Source: Shewanella sp. SNU WT4
Lineage (GTDB): Bacteria > Pseudomonadota > Gammaproteobacteria > Enterobacterales > Shewanellaceae
Direction: 5' to 3'
Length of the DNA stretch: 64,000 nucleotides
Assembly (NCBI RefSeq): GCF_006494715.1
Contig: NZ_CP041151.1
Span: 3,844,001 to 3,908,000, forward strand
Below the pieces are notes generated by a model. It worked only from the letters and a program-made list of their open reading frames with translations, ran no database searches and was not told the origin of the DNA. Shown here in pieces: positions 17,685 to 27,435 of this stretch (position 1 is the first letter of the stretch; each line of letters begins with the position of its first letter). Both the position numbers and the translations under genes were made by a program.

Positions 17685-18476
17685 ATGCTCTCAACACAGG
17701 AAGTGGTCGTGGCTGAACTTGTGATAGTCGATAGTGTCAGTAAGGGCTTTAATGATGGTGCGGATTATCATGGCGTCTTAAATAATGTCAGCTTGAGCTT
17801 AGCTCAAGGGGAAACTGTGGCGCTCACGGGCCCCAGTGGTAGCGGAAAAAGTACCTTACTTAATTTAATGGCTGGCTTTGAATTTGCTGATAGCGGTCAG
17901 CTGTTTTTAGACGGTGAATCCACCTTGCATTGGAAAGATGCACGCTGGAGCGATTTTCGCCGCCGCCACCTTGGCGTGGTGTTTCAGCAATTTAACTTAC
18001 TCACCCCCCTTAACGTCAAAGATAACATTGCCTTTCCCCTGCACTTACTTGGTCAAGAATGGACCCCTTGGTGCGATCATCTCCTCAATAAACTTGAACT
18101 CACCAATCTTAGTCATCGCAGCGTAGAGCAACTGTCTGGCGGCCAGCAACAGCGTGTTGCCGTCGCGCGCGCCCTAGCCCATCAACCTAAGTTGTTACTG
18201 GCCGATGAGCCCACCGGTAATCTTGATAGACAAGTAGGTTTGCAAGTCATTGAGCTACTGCGAGAACTTGCCGCTGAAGCTGGCAGCTCCATTTTAATGG
18301 TGACGCATTCCATGGAGTGCGCCAGCTTTATGCAGCGCCATTGGCAATTAAGAGAAGGCAAACTCTTGGAATTACCCCAAGTTGAATTACCTCAAGTTGC
18401 ATTGCCTCAAGTTGAAATACTGCAGCACTTAAGCTCAGAGCCTAACGCCTACCCGACTCAAGTGCTCAAGGCCTAA
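17685..18476 (+). CDS. ABC transporter ATP-binding protein (LolD/MacB type)
   Basis: Cytoplasmic ATPase of an FtsX-type ABC system. Walker A GPSGSGKST, Q-loop QQFNLL, signature LSGGQQQRVAVARAL, Walker B LLLADEPTGNLD and the switch His (VTHS) are all present. The start could be the ATG at 17685 (264 residues) or the GTG at 17709, which has a better-spaced Shine-Dalgarno (AGGAA). A longer frame upstream runs into the riboswitch and is rejected. The C-terminus has an unusual tail of three tandem ELPQV/ALPQV units. Three bases separate it from the permease gene, and an AttH-like lipoprotein gene closes the operon. Confidence 0.88.
   Translation: MLSTQEVVVAELVIVDSVSKGFNDGADYHGVLNNVSLSLAQGETVALTGPSGSGKSTLLNLMAGFEFADSGQLFLDGESTLHWKDARWSDFRRRHLGVVFQQFNLLTPLNVKDNIAFPLHLLGQEWTPWCDHLLNKLELTNLSHRSVEQLSGGQQQRVAVARALAHQPKLLLADEPTGNLDRQVGLQVIELLRELAAEAGSSILMVTHSMECASFMQRHWQLREGKLLELPQVELPQVALPQVEILQHLSSEPNAYPTQVLKA
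18366..18416 (+). repeat. 15-bp in-frame tandem repeat (x3) in the ATPase C-terminus
   Basis: Three adjacent units like gaattaccccaagtt encode ELPQV, ELPQV and ALPQV just before the end of the ATP-binding protein. They keep the frame and extend the C-terminus beyond the normal ATPase fold. Confidence 0.85.
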
Positions 18477-18479
18477 ATC

Positions 18480-21179
18480 ATGAACGTCATGCTTATCACG
18501 AAAGAGTCGCTCACCCTAAGCTTGATGAGCCTTAAGGTGTTTCTGGCCCATTATCGCCATAAACCGCTGCAAGCGGGCTCGATTTTGCTCGGCATTATTT
18601 TAGCGGTCACTTTACTCATAGGCGTTAAAGCCACCAATGAAAATGCGGTGCGCAGCTACAGCGAAGCCACAGAACTCTTAAGTCGCCAAGCCACAGCGTA
18701 TATCTTGCCACCAAGCTCGACGGGCACTTTAGATGAGTCGCAATATTTTGTGTTGCGACAAGCAGGTTTACCCGTGCTTGCGGTATTAGACGGCCAAGTT
18801 TTAGATGACCAAGGGCAGCGCTGGCAGATTAATGGCAGCGACATCATAGCTGCCACCGCACTATTAAGAAGCGCAAAATTAAGAAGCGCAAAAGCCAGCC
18901 CCCAAGAGAGTTCAGCATCAGCCAACAGCCATATTGATAAACAGCAAGATGCCATGCCGGACTTGCCTTTAGGGCGCTTATTGCAAGGGCAAATGCTCGC
19001 CATGGTTAGCCAAAGTCTGGCTGACAGGTTAACGGCCAAGGGAGTCAATCAACCAAGAGACAGTGCTACTGGCAATAAAACCACTAACAAAACTAGCAAT
19101 AACTCAGCCTCATTGGTGCTGGCAGGCCAAACCATCAGCTTACAACCTTTGCCTGATAGCGCGGGGCTTGGCCACAATATCTTGCTAGATATTGGCGTGG
19201 CGCAGCAGCTATTAAATTTACCGGGGCGGCTTAGCTATATAGCAGTGATGACTGACGACCCACTGATGCTCGCGCAGGTCGAGCGCTTACTGCGTGCAGG
19301 TAACAGCTTAAAAATGGGCGACCAAGGCGAGGCATTAACTGAGCTTACCGCCAGTTTTCACCTTAATTTACAAGCCATGGCCATGCTGGCATTTGTGGTC
19401 GGTTTATTTATTGCCTATAACGGCATTCGCTATAGCCTAATGAAGCGCCAACGCTTATTGCTTAAATTGCTACAAGCTGGGGTCACGCGCCAAACCTTAA
19501 TGCTGGCATTGCTGCTAGAACTGTTACTACTTGTGCTCGTTGGCGCGAGCCTTGGATTTGTTTTAGGGCTGCAACTGAGCCAATGGTTGCAACCTATGGT
19601 GGCCATGACATTGGAGCAACTCTATGGCGCTCGTTTGCTGCCAGGTTATTGGCAACTTGCTTGGTTAGGTGAAGCCATAGCGCTAACTTTAGCTGCGGCA
19701 ATACTTGCCTGCATTCCTTTATACCGCGCGCTCACAACGCAATCATTAGCCCGCGCTGGCACTCAATATACTCAAAGCCTTATTCAGTATCGCAGCCACA
19801 AACTGCAATTTATAACGGCTTGCATCTTAATGTCTGGCGCAGCGGCGCTCATCCCTTTCAGCACAGATTATCGCTACAGCTTAGCGCTCCTTGGCGTGCT
19901 GACGTTAGCTATGCCCTTGCTATTACCTCAGCTGATGTTATGGCTAGTTAATTTACTGGAGAAATTTGCGCCAAAAGGGCTAGTTCAGTATTTATTGGCC
20001 GAAACCCGTGAGCTAACAGCGCCGCTCGCCCTTGCCATGATGGCGCTGCTACTGGCGCTAAGCGCTAATGTCTCGATGAATACTTTGGTTGGCAGCTTTG
20101 AACAAACCTTAAAATCTTGGATGGATAATCGCCTCCATGCAGATTTATATATACGCCCGAACCCTGATGACACAGATAAGATTGAGCAGTGGCTGCGCCA
20201 AACCAAAGGCATTAATAGTGTATCTATTCAATGGGAAGGCTTTAGCCATATAAGCCTCTCTCATCAAAGCGATATTCAAGGCGATATTCAAAGTGAAGGC
20301 TCATTAACTCAAAATGGCGCCGCGCTTGCATTGCCGCGCCATAGAGTCATGCTGTTAGCCCGCGATGATGAGGCTATGCAGGCAACGGTATCTATCAAAG
20401 CGGCGAGCGCAACACACTGGGAAGAACTGCTCCAAGGTCAAAGCCTAATGCTAAGCGAGCCCTTGGCATTAAGGCATAACATCAAGGTTGGCGATCGCCT
20501 GCAATTAGGTGCTACTGAACACTTGTTCCCCGAGGGTCTAACCGTCAGCGCTATTTATTATGACTATGGCAAACCCTTAGGCGAAGTGATGATAAGTGAA
20601 GGCCTATGGCAAAAGGCAGGGCTATCCAATAAGCAGCGCAACTTTGCCGTGAACTGGCAAGGCGATATCGAGCAATTGCAATTACAGTTGCAACAGCAAG
20701 GCATAGCTAGCGCCATGATGTACAGCCAAGGCAAGATAAAAACCGAAGCGATTAAACTGTTTAAACGCACTTTTTCTATTACCGTCGTACTTAACAGCTT
20801 GACCTTAATCGTTGCCGCCATTGGTCTCTTTAGTGCCAGCATGATGCTCATGCAAAACCGCCAAGCGCCACTGGCGCGCCTCTACGCCTTAGGTGTGCCT
20901 CGCCCGCAACTGTTTGCCATGGTGAGCATACAAATGCTGCTAATGGTATTAATGACTTGCCTCTTGGCATTGCCGGCAGGCGCCATCCTTGGCTGGTTAC
21001 TCATACATAAAGTCACCCTGCAAGCGTTTGGCTGGAGCATAGTCATGGTGTGGGATTGGTGGGCCTATGTGCAGGTGAGCCTACTGGCGTTATTGGCCTG
21101 CGCCACTGCCGTCGCGATTCCGTTAATCCGCCAAACCCGCCGACCATTAATCAGTAGCTTGCAGCAGGAGGTGCTCTAA
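18480..21179 (+). CDS. FtsX-like ABC transporter permease
   Basis: Large inner-membrane permease of 899 residues in the duplicated FtsX/MacB architecture. An N-terminal membrane anchor (about 30-52) precedes a periplasmic domain, then three membrane segments (about 290-420), further hydrophobic segments (about 440-545), a second periplasmic domain, and a C-terminal FtsX block (about 765-895). Such systems usually extrude lipids, lipoproteins or hydrophobic compounds rather than import. Two short perfect tandem duplications sit inside the gene, 15 bp at 18864-18893 (LRSAK twice) and 12 bp at about 20268-20291 (DIQG/DIQS). The stop codon overlaps the ATG of the next gene by one base. The substrate is unknown. 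Confidence 0.85.
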   Translation: MNVMLITKESLTLSLMSLKVFLAHYRHKPLQAGSILLGIILAVTLLIGVKATNENAVRSYSEATELLSRQATAYILPPSSTGTLDESQYFVLRQAGLPVLAVLDGQVLDDQGQRWQINGSDIIAATALLRSAKLRSAKASPQESSASANSHIDKQQDAMPDLPLGRLLQGQMLAMVSQSLADRLTAKGVNQPRDSATGNKTTNKTSNNSASLVLAGQTISLQPLPDSAGLGHNILLDIGVAQQLLNLPGRLSYIAVMTDDPLMLAQVERLLRAGNSLKMGDQGEALTELTASFHLNLQAMAMLAFVVGLFIAYNGIRYSLMKRQRLLLKLLQAGVTRQTLMLALLLELLLLVLVGASLGFVLGLQLSQWLQPMVAMTLEQLYGARLLPGYWQLAWLGEAIALTLAAAILACIPLYRALTTQSLARAGTQYTQSLIQYRSHKLQFITACILMSGAAALIPFSTDYRYSLALLGVLTLAMPLLLPQLMLWLVNLLEKFAPKGLVQYLLAETRELTAPLALAMMALLLALSANVSMNTLVGSFEQTLKSWMDNRLHADLYIRPNPDDTDKIEQWLRQTKGINSVSIQWEGFSHISLSHQSDIQGDIQSEGSLTQNGAALALPRHRVMLLARDDEAMQATVSIKAASATHWEELLQGQSLMLSEPLALRHNIKVGDRLQLGATEHLFPEGLTVSAIYYDYGKPLGEVMISEGLWQKAGLSNKQRNFAVNWQGDIEQLQLQLQQQGIASAMMYSQGKIKTEAIKLFKRTFSITVVLNSLTLIVAAIGLFSASMMLMQNRQAPLARLYALGVPRPQLFAMVSIQMLLMVLMTCLLALPAGAILGWLLIHKVTLQAFGWSIVMVWDWWAYVQVSLLALLACATAVAIPLIRQTRRPLISSLQQEVL

Positions 21180-22318
21180 TGCTTAAGAGACTGATCTTTA
21201 GCGCGCTACTGTTAACCACAGCCTGCGAACCAATAGATAATCTAAGTGACATAAGTAATCCAGAAAGTAACAGCATGGGTAAGTTTATGGGTTCAGGTGC
21301 TCACGACCCAAATGAAGCAAGCTATGCCAAGGTATTGCCGCAAACTCCTATTGTTTTTCCAGAAGATCATCAAGCGCATAATGATTATCGTATTGAGTGG
21401 TGGTATCTCACTGCTAACCTGACTACCGAGCAAGGCGAAAGCTTAGGGCTACAATGGACGCAGTTTCGAGTCGCGACAGCCACAAGCCCAGCGCCAGAGC
21501 GCGAAAGTGTTAATGCTCCCAGCCCCAATGCTTGGGCGACTGAGCAGCTATACCTAGCCCATAGCGCTGTCACTACCCAAAAGCAGCATCTTGCCAGTGA
21601 ACGTTGGTCCCGCGGCCACCCCCAATTAGCAGGGGTGGCTAGCTCGCCGCTACGCGTATTTATTGATGATTGGCAGTGGCGTAGCGCTAGCAATGACTTG
21701 TTCCCCGCCACACTTAATGGTCGCGATGAAGCCTTTAGCTATCAACTGCAACTAAACAGCCAAGCGCCCTATCAACTGCAAGGCACTAATGGCTATAGCA
21801 TTAAAAGCGCCGATGGCACTGTTGCCTCGCACTATTACAGCCAGCCGTTTATTGATGTTAGTGGTGAAGTGACTATTGAAGGCAAAGTGGTGCCAGTGAC
21901 AGGTCAAGCTTGGCTTGATAGAGAGTGGAGCTCGCAGTTTTTAACCCAAGGCCAGCAAGGCTGGGACTGGTTTGCACTGCGCTTAAATCAAGATACAGCG
22001 CTAATGCTATTTCAGCTACGAGGTGATGGCAGTGAGCAAGCTCACTTTTATGCCGGCCGCTTAATGCACCGCGACGGTCAAGGCGAAAGTTTGACATCAA
22101 GTGACATAAAAGTCACAGCGCTAGAAACCCATGACATAGATGGCAAAACCATACCCGTAGCATGGCAAGTCGAAGTCGCGAAACATCAGATTGATGTCAC
22201 TGTCAGTGCGCTCAACACTAACGCCTTAATGCCATTATCGATTCGCTATTGGGAAGGACCGGTCACTCTTACCGGCACTCACCAAGGCGTTGGCTATATG
22301 GAGCTCACAGGTTATTAA
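21179..22318 (+). CDS. AttH/CrtC-like (lipocalin-like) lipoprotein
   Basis: A 379-residue predicted lipoprotein: the N-terminus LIFSALLLTTACEP has a lipobox (LTTA-C), so lipid attachment at Cys16 is expected. The body shows AttH/carotenoid-hydratase-fold marks: RIEWWYLTANL near residue 65, QPFIDVSGEV, TGQAWLDREWSSQ near 235, and WDWFALRL. In many proteobacteria this protein is encoded with an ABC ATPase and an FtsX permease, exactly as here, and is called AttH in the Agrobacterium att cluster. Its biochemical role is not settled. The last four bases overlap the end of the converging TDT transporter gene. Confidence 0.85.
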   Translation: MLKRLIFSALLLTTACEPIDNLSDISNPESNSMGKFMGSGAHDPNEASYAKVLPQTPIVFPEDHQAHNDYRIEWWYLTANLTTEQGESLGLQWTQFRVATATSPAPERESVNAPSPNAWATEQLYLAHSAVTTQKQHLASERWSRGHPQLAGVASSPLRVFIDDWQWRSASNDLFPATLNGRDEAFSYQLQLNSQAPYQLQGTNGYSIKSADGTVASHYYSQPFIDVSGEVTIEGKVVPVTGQAWLDREWSSQFLTQGQQGWDWFALRLNQDTALMLFQLRGDGSEQAHFYAGRLMHRDGQGESLTSSDIKVTALETHDIDGKTIPVAWQVEVAKHQIDVTVSALNTNALMPLSIRYWEGPVTLTGTHQGVGYMELTGY

Positions 22319-23487
22319 AAGGCGCTAGAACTTAGACTTGGACTTAGGAGTTCTGAGTGATTTAGTCGGCTTAGGCGCATTTTTTGCGCCTTAATCGCAG
22401 GCGCCGCCGTCGGCACCAGTAAAATCCGCCCATGCTTTAAGCCACGAATGGTGCCAAGCGTGGCAATCAACCAAGCACACAATAAGCCAATAAATAAGGC
22501 CACTGCGCCCCAAGTGAACATATCAAGGCCAGTGTAGTGCGCCAATTGCGTCGTTCCCGTCACGCAAGTGCCCACAGGAAAGGTAAATGCCCACCAAGTT
22601 AAGGCAAACGGCATGTTGCGATAGATTGATCGCAGCGTCAGCAGCGCCGCTATCATGGACCAAAACACAGCAAACCCCCACACAGGCACGCCATAGAGTA
22701 ACGCCATGGTATGAAAACTAACGCTTAATGGCGCCGGCAAGACCTGCATAGCAACCACACCTAAACTGCCTATGGCCGTGATGGACTGACCAAGTGGCCC
22801 CAAGACTATCCATAAGGTTGGCACGCGGGCGCTACCAGAAGAACCTGAGTGAGCTAAGCGGCTCCAAATTAAGGTGATAATAATAAGAGATGCCAGCAAA
22901 CTTAAGCCAAACAAGGCGTAGCAGCCATAGAGCAAGCTTTGCTGCAGCGCTAAACTACTCGCATGGGGAATTAACAAGGCGCCTATCGTGGCCGACACCA
23001 TAGGCGGCACCACAGGCATTAACCAGCCGCCAGAGGCCGCATCCTGTTGCATTTCATAACGGGTAAAGTGCAAATAAGGAATGACAATCGCGGTCAACAC
23101 GCCTGCGATAGTGCCAAGTGACCATAGCACCCAGGCAATATTAATAGCGATATTTGGCGGCAACACGTGATGCCCAACCAGCACAGCGCCGCCAGCCACA
23201 GTTAACATAGCCATGGGCGGCGCGCCAAAAAACTGCGCCATCACGCCATCATTAAATTGGCGACGCAATACATGGGGGCGAGCTATGGCTTGAGTCACTT
23301 TAAGCACAAGTAATAGCACTAGCATTAGCGCGGCGATGACCCATACCACGATGGCAAAACCTTGGAGTCTTTCACCAAATAACGGTAATCCCACCGCTGC
23401 ATTGGCAATAATGCCAGTGCCCATGACAGAGGCAAACCAGTTGGGCCCGATTTCTTTGCTGTACTGAGCAACGTGAGGAGTTGGCAT
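22315..23487 (-). CDS. TDT/SLAC1 family transporter (TehA-like)
   Basis: Inner-membrane protein of 390 residues with about ten hydrophobic segments and the family N-terminus IGPNWFASVMGTGIIAN. The TDT family includes TehA (tellurite/anion channel), Mae1 (malate) and sulfite exporters. Substrate cannot be decided, although a C4-dicarboxylate or other small anion is a reasonable guess next to a fumarate block. Its last codons read CTA AGT CCA AGT CTA AGT, a small repeat giving SLSS at the end. The stop codon overlaps that of the AttH-like gene by four bases, with no terminator between them. Confidence 0.82.
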   Translation of the reverse strand: MPTPHVAQYSKEIGPNWFASVMGTGIIANAAVGLPLFGERLQGFAIVVWVIAALMLVLLLVLKVTQAIARPHVLRRQFNDGVMAQFFGAPPMAMLTVAGGAVLVGHHVLPPNIAINIAWVLWSLGTIAGVLTAIVIPYLHFTRYEMQQDAASGGWLMPVVPPMVSATIGALLIPHASSLALQQSLLYGCYALFGLSLLASLIIITLIWSRLAHSGSSGSARVPTLWIVLGPLGQSITAIGSLGVVAMQVLPAPLSVSFHTMALLYGVPVWGFAVFWSMIAALLTLRSIYRNMPFALTWWAFTFPVGTCVTGTTQLAHYTGLDMFTWGAVALFIGLLCAWLIATLGTIRGLKHGRILLVPTAAPAIKAQKMRLSRLNHSELLSPSLSSSAF

Positions 23488-24429
23488 AAATATCTCAGCG
23501 AATTAGCACTAAGTTTTTGGTTAGTTAAACTGTCGATGGCCAAGACTTAAATGCCAGCGCATAACGGCGAGTCCAAGATTGATGGTTTTGATTAACAGCC
23601 GTCGGCTCATTGCTTAAAATACCAATGTTGACCTTGAGGTTAATGAGTCACTCACGGAAGTTGATTGCATTAAATATAAAAAACTCATAAATAAAACTTA
23701 TCCGAATGAATAAAATGCAGTCTGCGCCAGGTAAATTATCACTTTCAACAATTAGCGTTGGCTAACTCAATTAATTTTTTATTAATACCTTTTTCAAATT
23801 AACTTTATGCCATTGCGGCATAAACCATAATTTAACCATTAATATAGTGCCAAACATAAGTCACAGCTAATTTACGCATTGGCAATTTATTTTAATTAGC
23901 CATTTTTTGCTGTCACTTATTGTCATAAATAATTTTTAAAGCAGATCACCTTAGCAGTTAATTATGCTAACTAATAATGTTTAAGGCACGCAAATCAGAG
24001 GATAACGCTAAATTAACGAATAAGAAGTACTGAAGGTGACTTAAATTTAATGAAAAAATAACTAAAACCGCAAGTAATCGCCTAGATATTCGGTGAAATT
24101 AGCCTTAACACGCGGATTAAACCATTTTTCAGGCAATAGATAGCACTATCACTTAAGGATTAGTCATTATTAAGTAACGGCTCACATTAGCCGCGAAGTT
24201 GCGAGCTTTATCTAACAAATACAACAAACAACCAATTAAGCCTAGTTAAGTGATCATGCTCGACATTCTGTTATTCCAATCAAGGTAAGCTTGTTTTGCG
24301 TTGCTAAGGAGACACTCTCCTTCATAAATTCGATGAGTAATTTAAGTGTTGTTCTGAATTAAGTAACACTTCCCGACACTCAATATTCGGATAAGCATTT
24401 TACTATTAACCTGATTTAATAGGATTGAA
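23488..24429. other. AT-rich intergenic region ahead of aspA
   Basis: These 942 bases contain no supported gene. Near aspA there are two leader hairpins: aaggaga/tctcctt with a 3-base loop (24306-24322) and aagtgtt/aacactt with a 14-base loop (24344-24371). Upstream of them is a palindromic tgatca within agtgatcatgc (about 24250). Anaerobic control by FNR or CRP would be expected for aspA, but no site close to consensus was seen. The rest is AT-rich without recognisable structure. Confidence 0.45.
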
Positions 24430-25866
24430 ATGAAAGATACTAATAGCGTACGGTTAGAAGAAGACTTATTGGGCACCAAAGAAGTATCCAATCAGTGTTA
24501 TTACGGCATTCACACCCTGCGTGCCATCGAGAACTTTAAGCTCAGTCATCAAAAAATTTCGGATGTTCCTGAATTAGTCCGCGGTATGGTTATCACTAAA
24601 AAAGCGGCCGCCATGGCCAATAGTGAATTAGGCGCAATAAGCCAAGAAGTTGCCGATAAGATTATTGCGGCATGCGATTTAATTTTAACGACTGGCAAAT
24701 TTATTGATCAATTCCCTGTCGATGTTTATCAAGGCGGCGCTGGTACTTCAGTCAATATGAACACCAATGAAGTGGTTGCCAACGTAGCGCTTGAGCTCAT
24801 GGGTCTTGAAAAAGGCCGTTACGATGTGATTAACCCTAACGATCATGTCAATAAGAGCCAGTCTACCAACGACGCTTACCCAACGGGTTTCCGTATTGCC
24901 GTCATCAATAGTACCGATCTGTTGCTTGAAACTTTGTCTGATCTCATCGATGCCTTCGATGCTAAAGCCAAAGAATTCAAAATTGTATTAAAGATGGGCC
25001 GCACCCAGCTGCAAGATGCTGTGCCTATGACCTTAGGCCAAGAGTTCCATGCCTTTGCCGTGACTCTGCGCGAAGAAATTAAGTCTATCAAGCTGTGCCA
25101 AGGCTTGTTATTGGAAGTGAACTTAGGCGCAACCGCTATTGGTACCGGTCTTAACACGCCATTAGGCTACTCAAGCTTAGCCATTCAGCGTCTGGCTGAA
25201 ATCACTGGCCGCGCTTATGTGCCTGCCGATGACTTAATTGAAGCGACCTCAGATTGCGGCGCTTACGTCATGCTGCACAGTGCCATTAAGCGCATGGCAG
25301 TTAAAATGTCGAAGATTTGTAACGATTTACGCTTACTGTCATCTGGTCCACGCACCGGCCTTAAAGAGATTAATCTGCCAGAACTGCAAGCCGGTTCATC
25401 CATCATGCCAGCCAAGGTTAATCCTGTGATCCCAGAGGTTGTCAATCAAGTGGCCTTTAAGATTGTTGGCAATGACATCACTATCACTATGGCGGCAGAA
25501 GCCGGTCAATTACAGCTTAACGTGATGGAGCCTGTGATTGGTCAGGCCATGTTTGAGTCGTTAAGTTTACTGGGCAATGCGTGTGTATCGCTGCGCGAGA
25601 AATGCGTCTCTGGCATTACCGCCAACCCAGAAATCTGCATGAGCCATGTGATGAACTCTATCGGCATTGTGACTTATCTGAACCCAATTTTAGGTCATCA
25701 TGAAGGCGATATTATTGGCAAGATTTGCGCTCAAACCGGCAAGAATGTGCGTGAAGTCGTGCTAGAGCGCGGCCTATTAACCGCCGAAGAACTTGATGAG
25801 ATTTTGTCAGTTGAAAACCTCATGAATCCTAAATATCAGGCCAAGCGCAAGTTAAGCAAAGCGTAA
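24430..25866 (+). CDS. aspA: Aspartate ammonia-lyase (aspartase)
   Basis: Cytoplasmic homotetramer that deaminates L-aspartate reversibly to fumarate and ammonium. Its 478 residues match E. coli AspA. The superfamily signature with the catalytic Ser loop is visible as [15 protein letters not shown] near residue 320, and substrate-binding segments [14 protein letters not shown] and [13 protein letters not shown] lie near residues 100 and 140. It is followed 127 bp later by a Dcu-type carrier and then by fumarate reductase, so the block makes fumarate, exchanges C4 acids and respires fumarate. Confidence 0.96.
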   Translation: MKDTNSVRLEEDLLGTKEVSNQCYYGIHTLRAIENFKLSHQKISDVPELVRGMVITKKAAAMANSELGAISQEVADKIIAACDLILTTGKFIDQFPVDVYQGGAGTSVNMNTNEVVANVALELMGLEKGRYDVINPNDHVNKSQSTNDAYPTGFRIAVINSTDLLLETLSDLIDAFDAKAKEFKIVLKMGRTQLQDAVPMTLGQEFHAFAVTLREEIKSIKLCQGLLLEVNLGATAIGTGLNTPLGYSSLAIQRLAEITGRAYVPADDLIEATSDCGAYVMLHSAIKRMAVKMSKICNDLRLLSSGPRTGLKEINLPELQAGSSIMPAKVNPVIPEVVNQVAFKIVGNDITITMAAEAGQLQLNVMEPVIGQAMFESLSLLGNACVSLREKCVSGITANPEICMSHVMNSIGIVTYLNPILGHHEGDIIGKICAQTGKNVREVVLERGLLTAEELDEILSVENLMNPKYQAKRKLSKA

Positions 25867-25993
25867 CTCTTGATGACTCGGGCTGAGATAACTCTCAGCC
25901 CACCACTTAAAGCAACGGATGAACAAACCAGAGAGACCTTAGCAGGCATTCGAAACTGCTCAAGGATAAAAACAACAAAAAAGAGCTAAAATC

Positions 25994-27295
25994 ATGATAA
26001 TACTAGAATTAGTCGTGCTATTCGGCGCGATTTTCCTCGGAGCTCGCATGGGCAGCATGGGCATAGGCTTTGCTGGCGGTGTAGGCGTTCTTATTTTAAC
26101 TATGGGCTTAGGCTTAACCCCAGGCTCAATTCCTATCGATGTAATCCTTATCATCATGGCGGTAATTACTGCCATTGCTGCTATGCAAGTCTCTGGCGGT
26201 ATGGACTATTTAGTAGCACAAGCTGAAAAATTATTGCGTCGTCACCCAAAGCAAATCACCTTTTTAGCGCCTGTGGTCACCTATTTTATGACCCTGTTCG
26301 CAGGTACTGGTCACACAGCATTTTCGACCTTACCCGTGATTGCTGAAGTGGCTAAAGAGCAAGGCATTCGTCCATCACGCCCATTATCAATTGCTGTGGT
26401 TGCATCGCAAATTGCGATTACTGCCTCACCGATTTCAGCGGCAGTAGTATTTTTCTCTGGCATCTTAGATCCACTTGGCGTTGATTATTTAGTGCTGCTG
26501 GCTATCTGTATTCCATCAACCTTTATCGCTTGTATGGTCGGCGCTGTCGTTGCCAATTTAATGGGTAAGGAACTGGCTGACGATCCTATCTATCAAGATC
26601 GTTTAGCTAAAGGCTTAGTGAAAATCCGCGGCAAAACTAAAGTGGAAATCCAGCCTTGCGCCAAGCGTTCAGTGCTCATTTTCTTAGTGGCGATTGCCAC
26701 CGTTATGGCTTACGCCACTGCGATTTCTGACATGGTTGGCTTAATCTCTAACCCTGTGCTGCCACGTGACTCAGCCATTATGGTGATCATGCTGACGGCC
26801 GCTGCCGCCATCACCATTTTCTGCCGCGTAGATGCTGGTGAAATCTCTAACGCCGCCACCTTTAAATCAGGCATGTCTGCTTGTGTGTGCGTATTAGGTG
26901 TAGCTTGGTTAGGCGATACCTTCGTATCTAATCATATCAACGAAATTAAAGAGTTATCAGGCAGCTTACTGGAAACCCAACCTTGGATGTTATCCGTTGC
27001 CTTATTCTTTGCTTCTATGCTGCTCTACTCACAAGGCGCCACCACCAAAGCCTTAATGCCTGCGGCATTAGCTATCGGTGTTAGCCCATTAACGGCCATT
27101 GCTTCATTTGCTGCCGTTAGCGCCCTGTTCGTATTACCAACTTACCCAACCTTGTTAGCAGCGGTTGAGATGGACGATACCGGTTCAACCCGTATTGGTA
27201 AGGCAGTATTTAACCATCCGTTCCTCATCCCAGGTGTTATCACTATTGCAACCAGCGTGGCCTTAGGCTTCGTATTTGGCGGCATGATGTTATAG
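25994..27295 (+). CDS. dcuA: Anaerobic C4-dicarboxylate transporter, Dcu family
   Basis: Inner-membrane exchanger for aspartate, fumarate, malate and succinate, 433 residues, the same length as E. coli DcuA. N-terminal LGARMGSMGIGFAGGVGVL, EKLLRRHPKQITFLAPVVTY near residue 78, and IAITASPISAAVVFF near 140 are typical. The segment TLPVIAEVAKEQGIRPSRPLS is nearer DcuA than DcuB, and the gene follows aspA as dcuA does in E. coli; DcuB-like function in fumarate/succinate antiport remains possible. About ten to twelve membrane segments. An intercistronic hairpin separates it from frdC. Confidence 0.9.
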   Translation: MIILELVVLFGAIFLGARMGSMGIGFAGGVGVLILTMGLGLTPGSIPIDVILIIMAVITAIAAMQVSGGMDYLVAQAEKLLRRHPKQITFLAPVVTYFMTLFAGTGHTAFSTLPVIAEVAKEQGIRPSRPLSIAVVASQIAITASPISAAVVFFSGILDPLGVDYLVLLAICIPSTFIACMVGAVVANLMGKELADDPIYQDRLAKGLVKIRGKTKVEIQPCAKRSVLIFLVAIATVMAYATAISDMVGLISNPVLPRDSAIMVIMLTAAAAITIFCRVDAGEISNAATFKSGMSACVCVLGVAWLGDTFVSNHINEIKELSGSLLETQPWMLSVALFFASMLLYSQGATTKALMPAALAIGVSPLTAIASFAAVSALFVLPTYPTLLAAVEMDDTGSTRIGKAVFNHPFLIPGVITIATSVALGFVFGGMML

Positions 27296-27330
27296 CGCCA
27301 TATTGTGACCTGCTATCAAGGGGTCAAGCG

Positions 27331-27362
27331 AGCCGTCAACCCATGCAAGCATGATGACGGCT
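27331..27362 (+). other. Intercistronic stem-loop between the Dcu gene and frdC
   Basis: The outer stem agccgtca/tgacggct encloses a second short stem atgc/gcat. There is no T-tract, so it is not a standard terminator. It may protect the upstream mRNA 3' end or set relative expression of the carrier and the fumarate reductase. Confidence 0.6.
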
Positions 27363-27435
27363 TAACTCAACCAGGAAAAACTTGGGTCTAGGGGCGGCGA
27401 TTAACTCCTAGTCCAAGCCAGTAAAAGGTGAATTG

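Noticed and set aside
24240..24275. CRP site at agtgatcatgctcgac upstream of aspA
   Set aside because: Only the left half matches TGTGAT; the right half does not match ATCACA.
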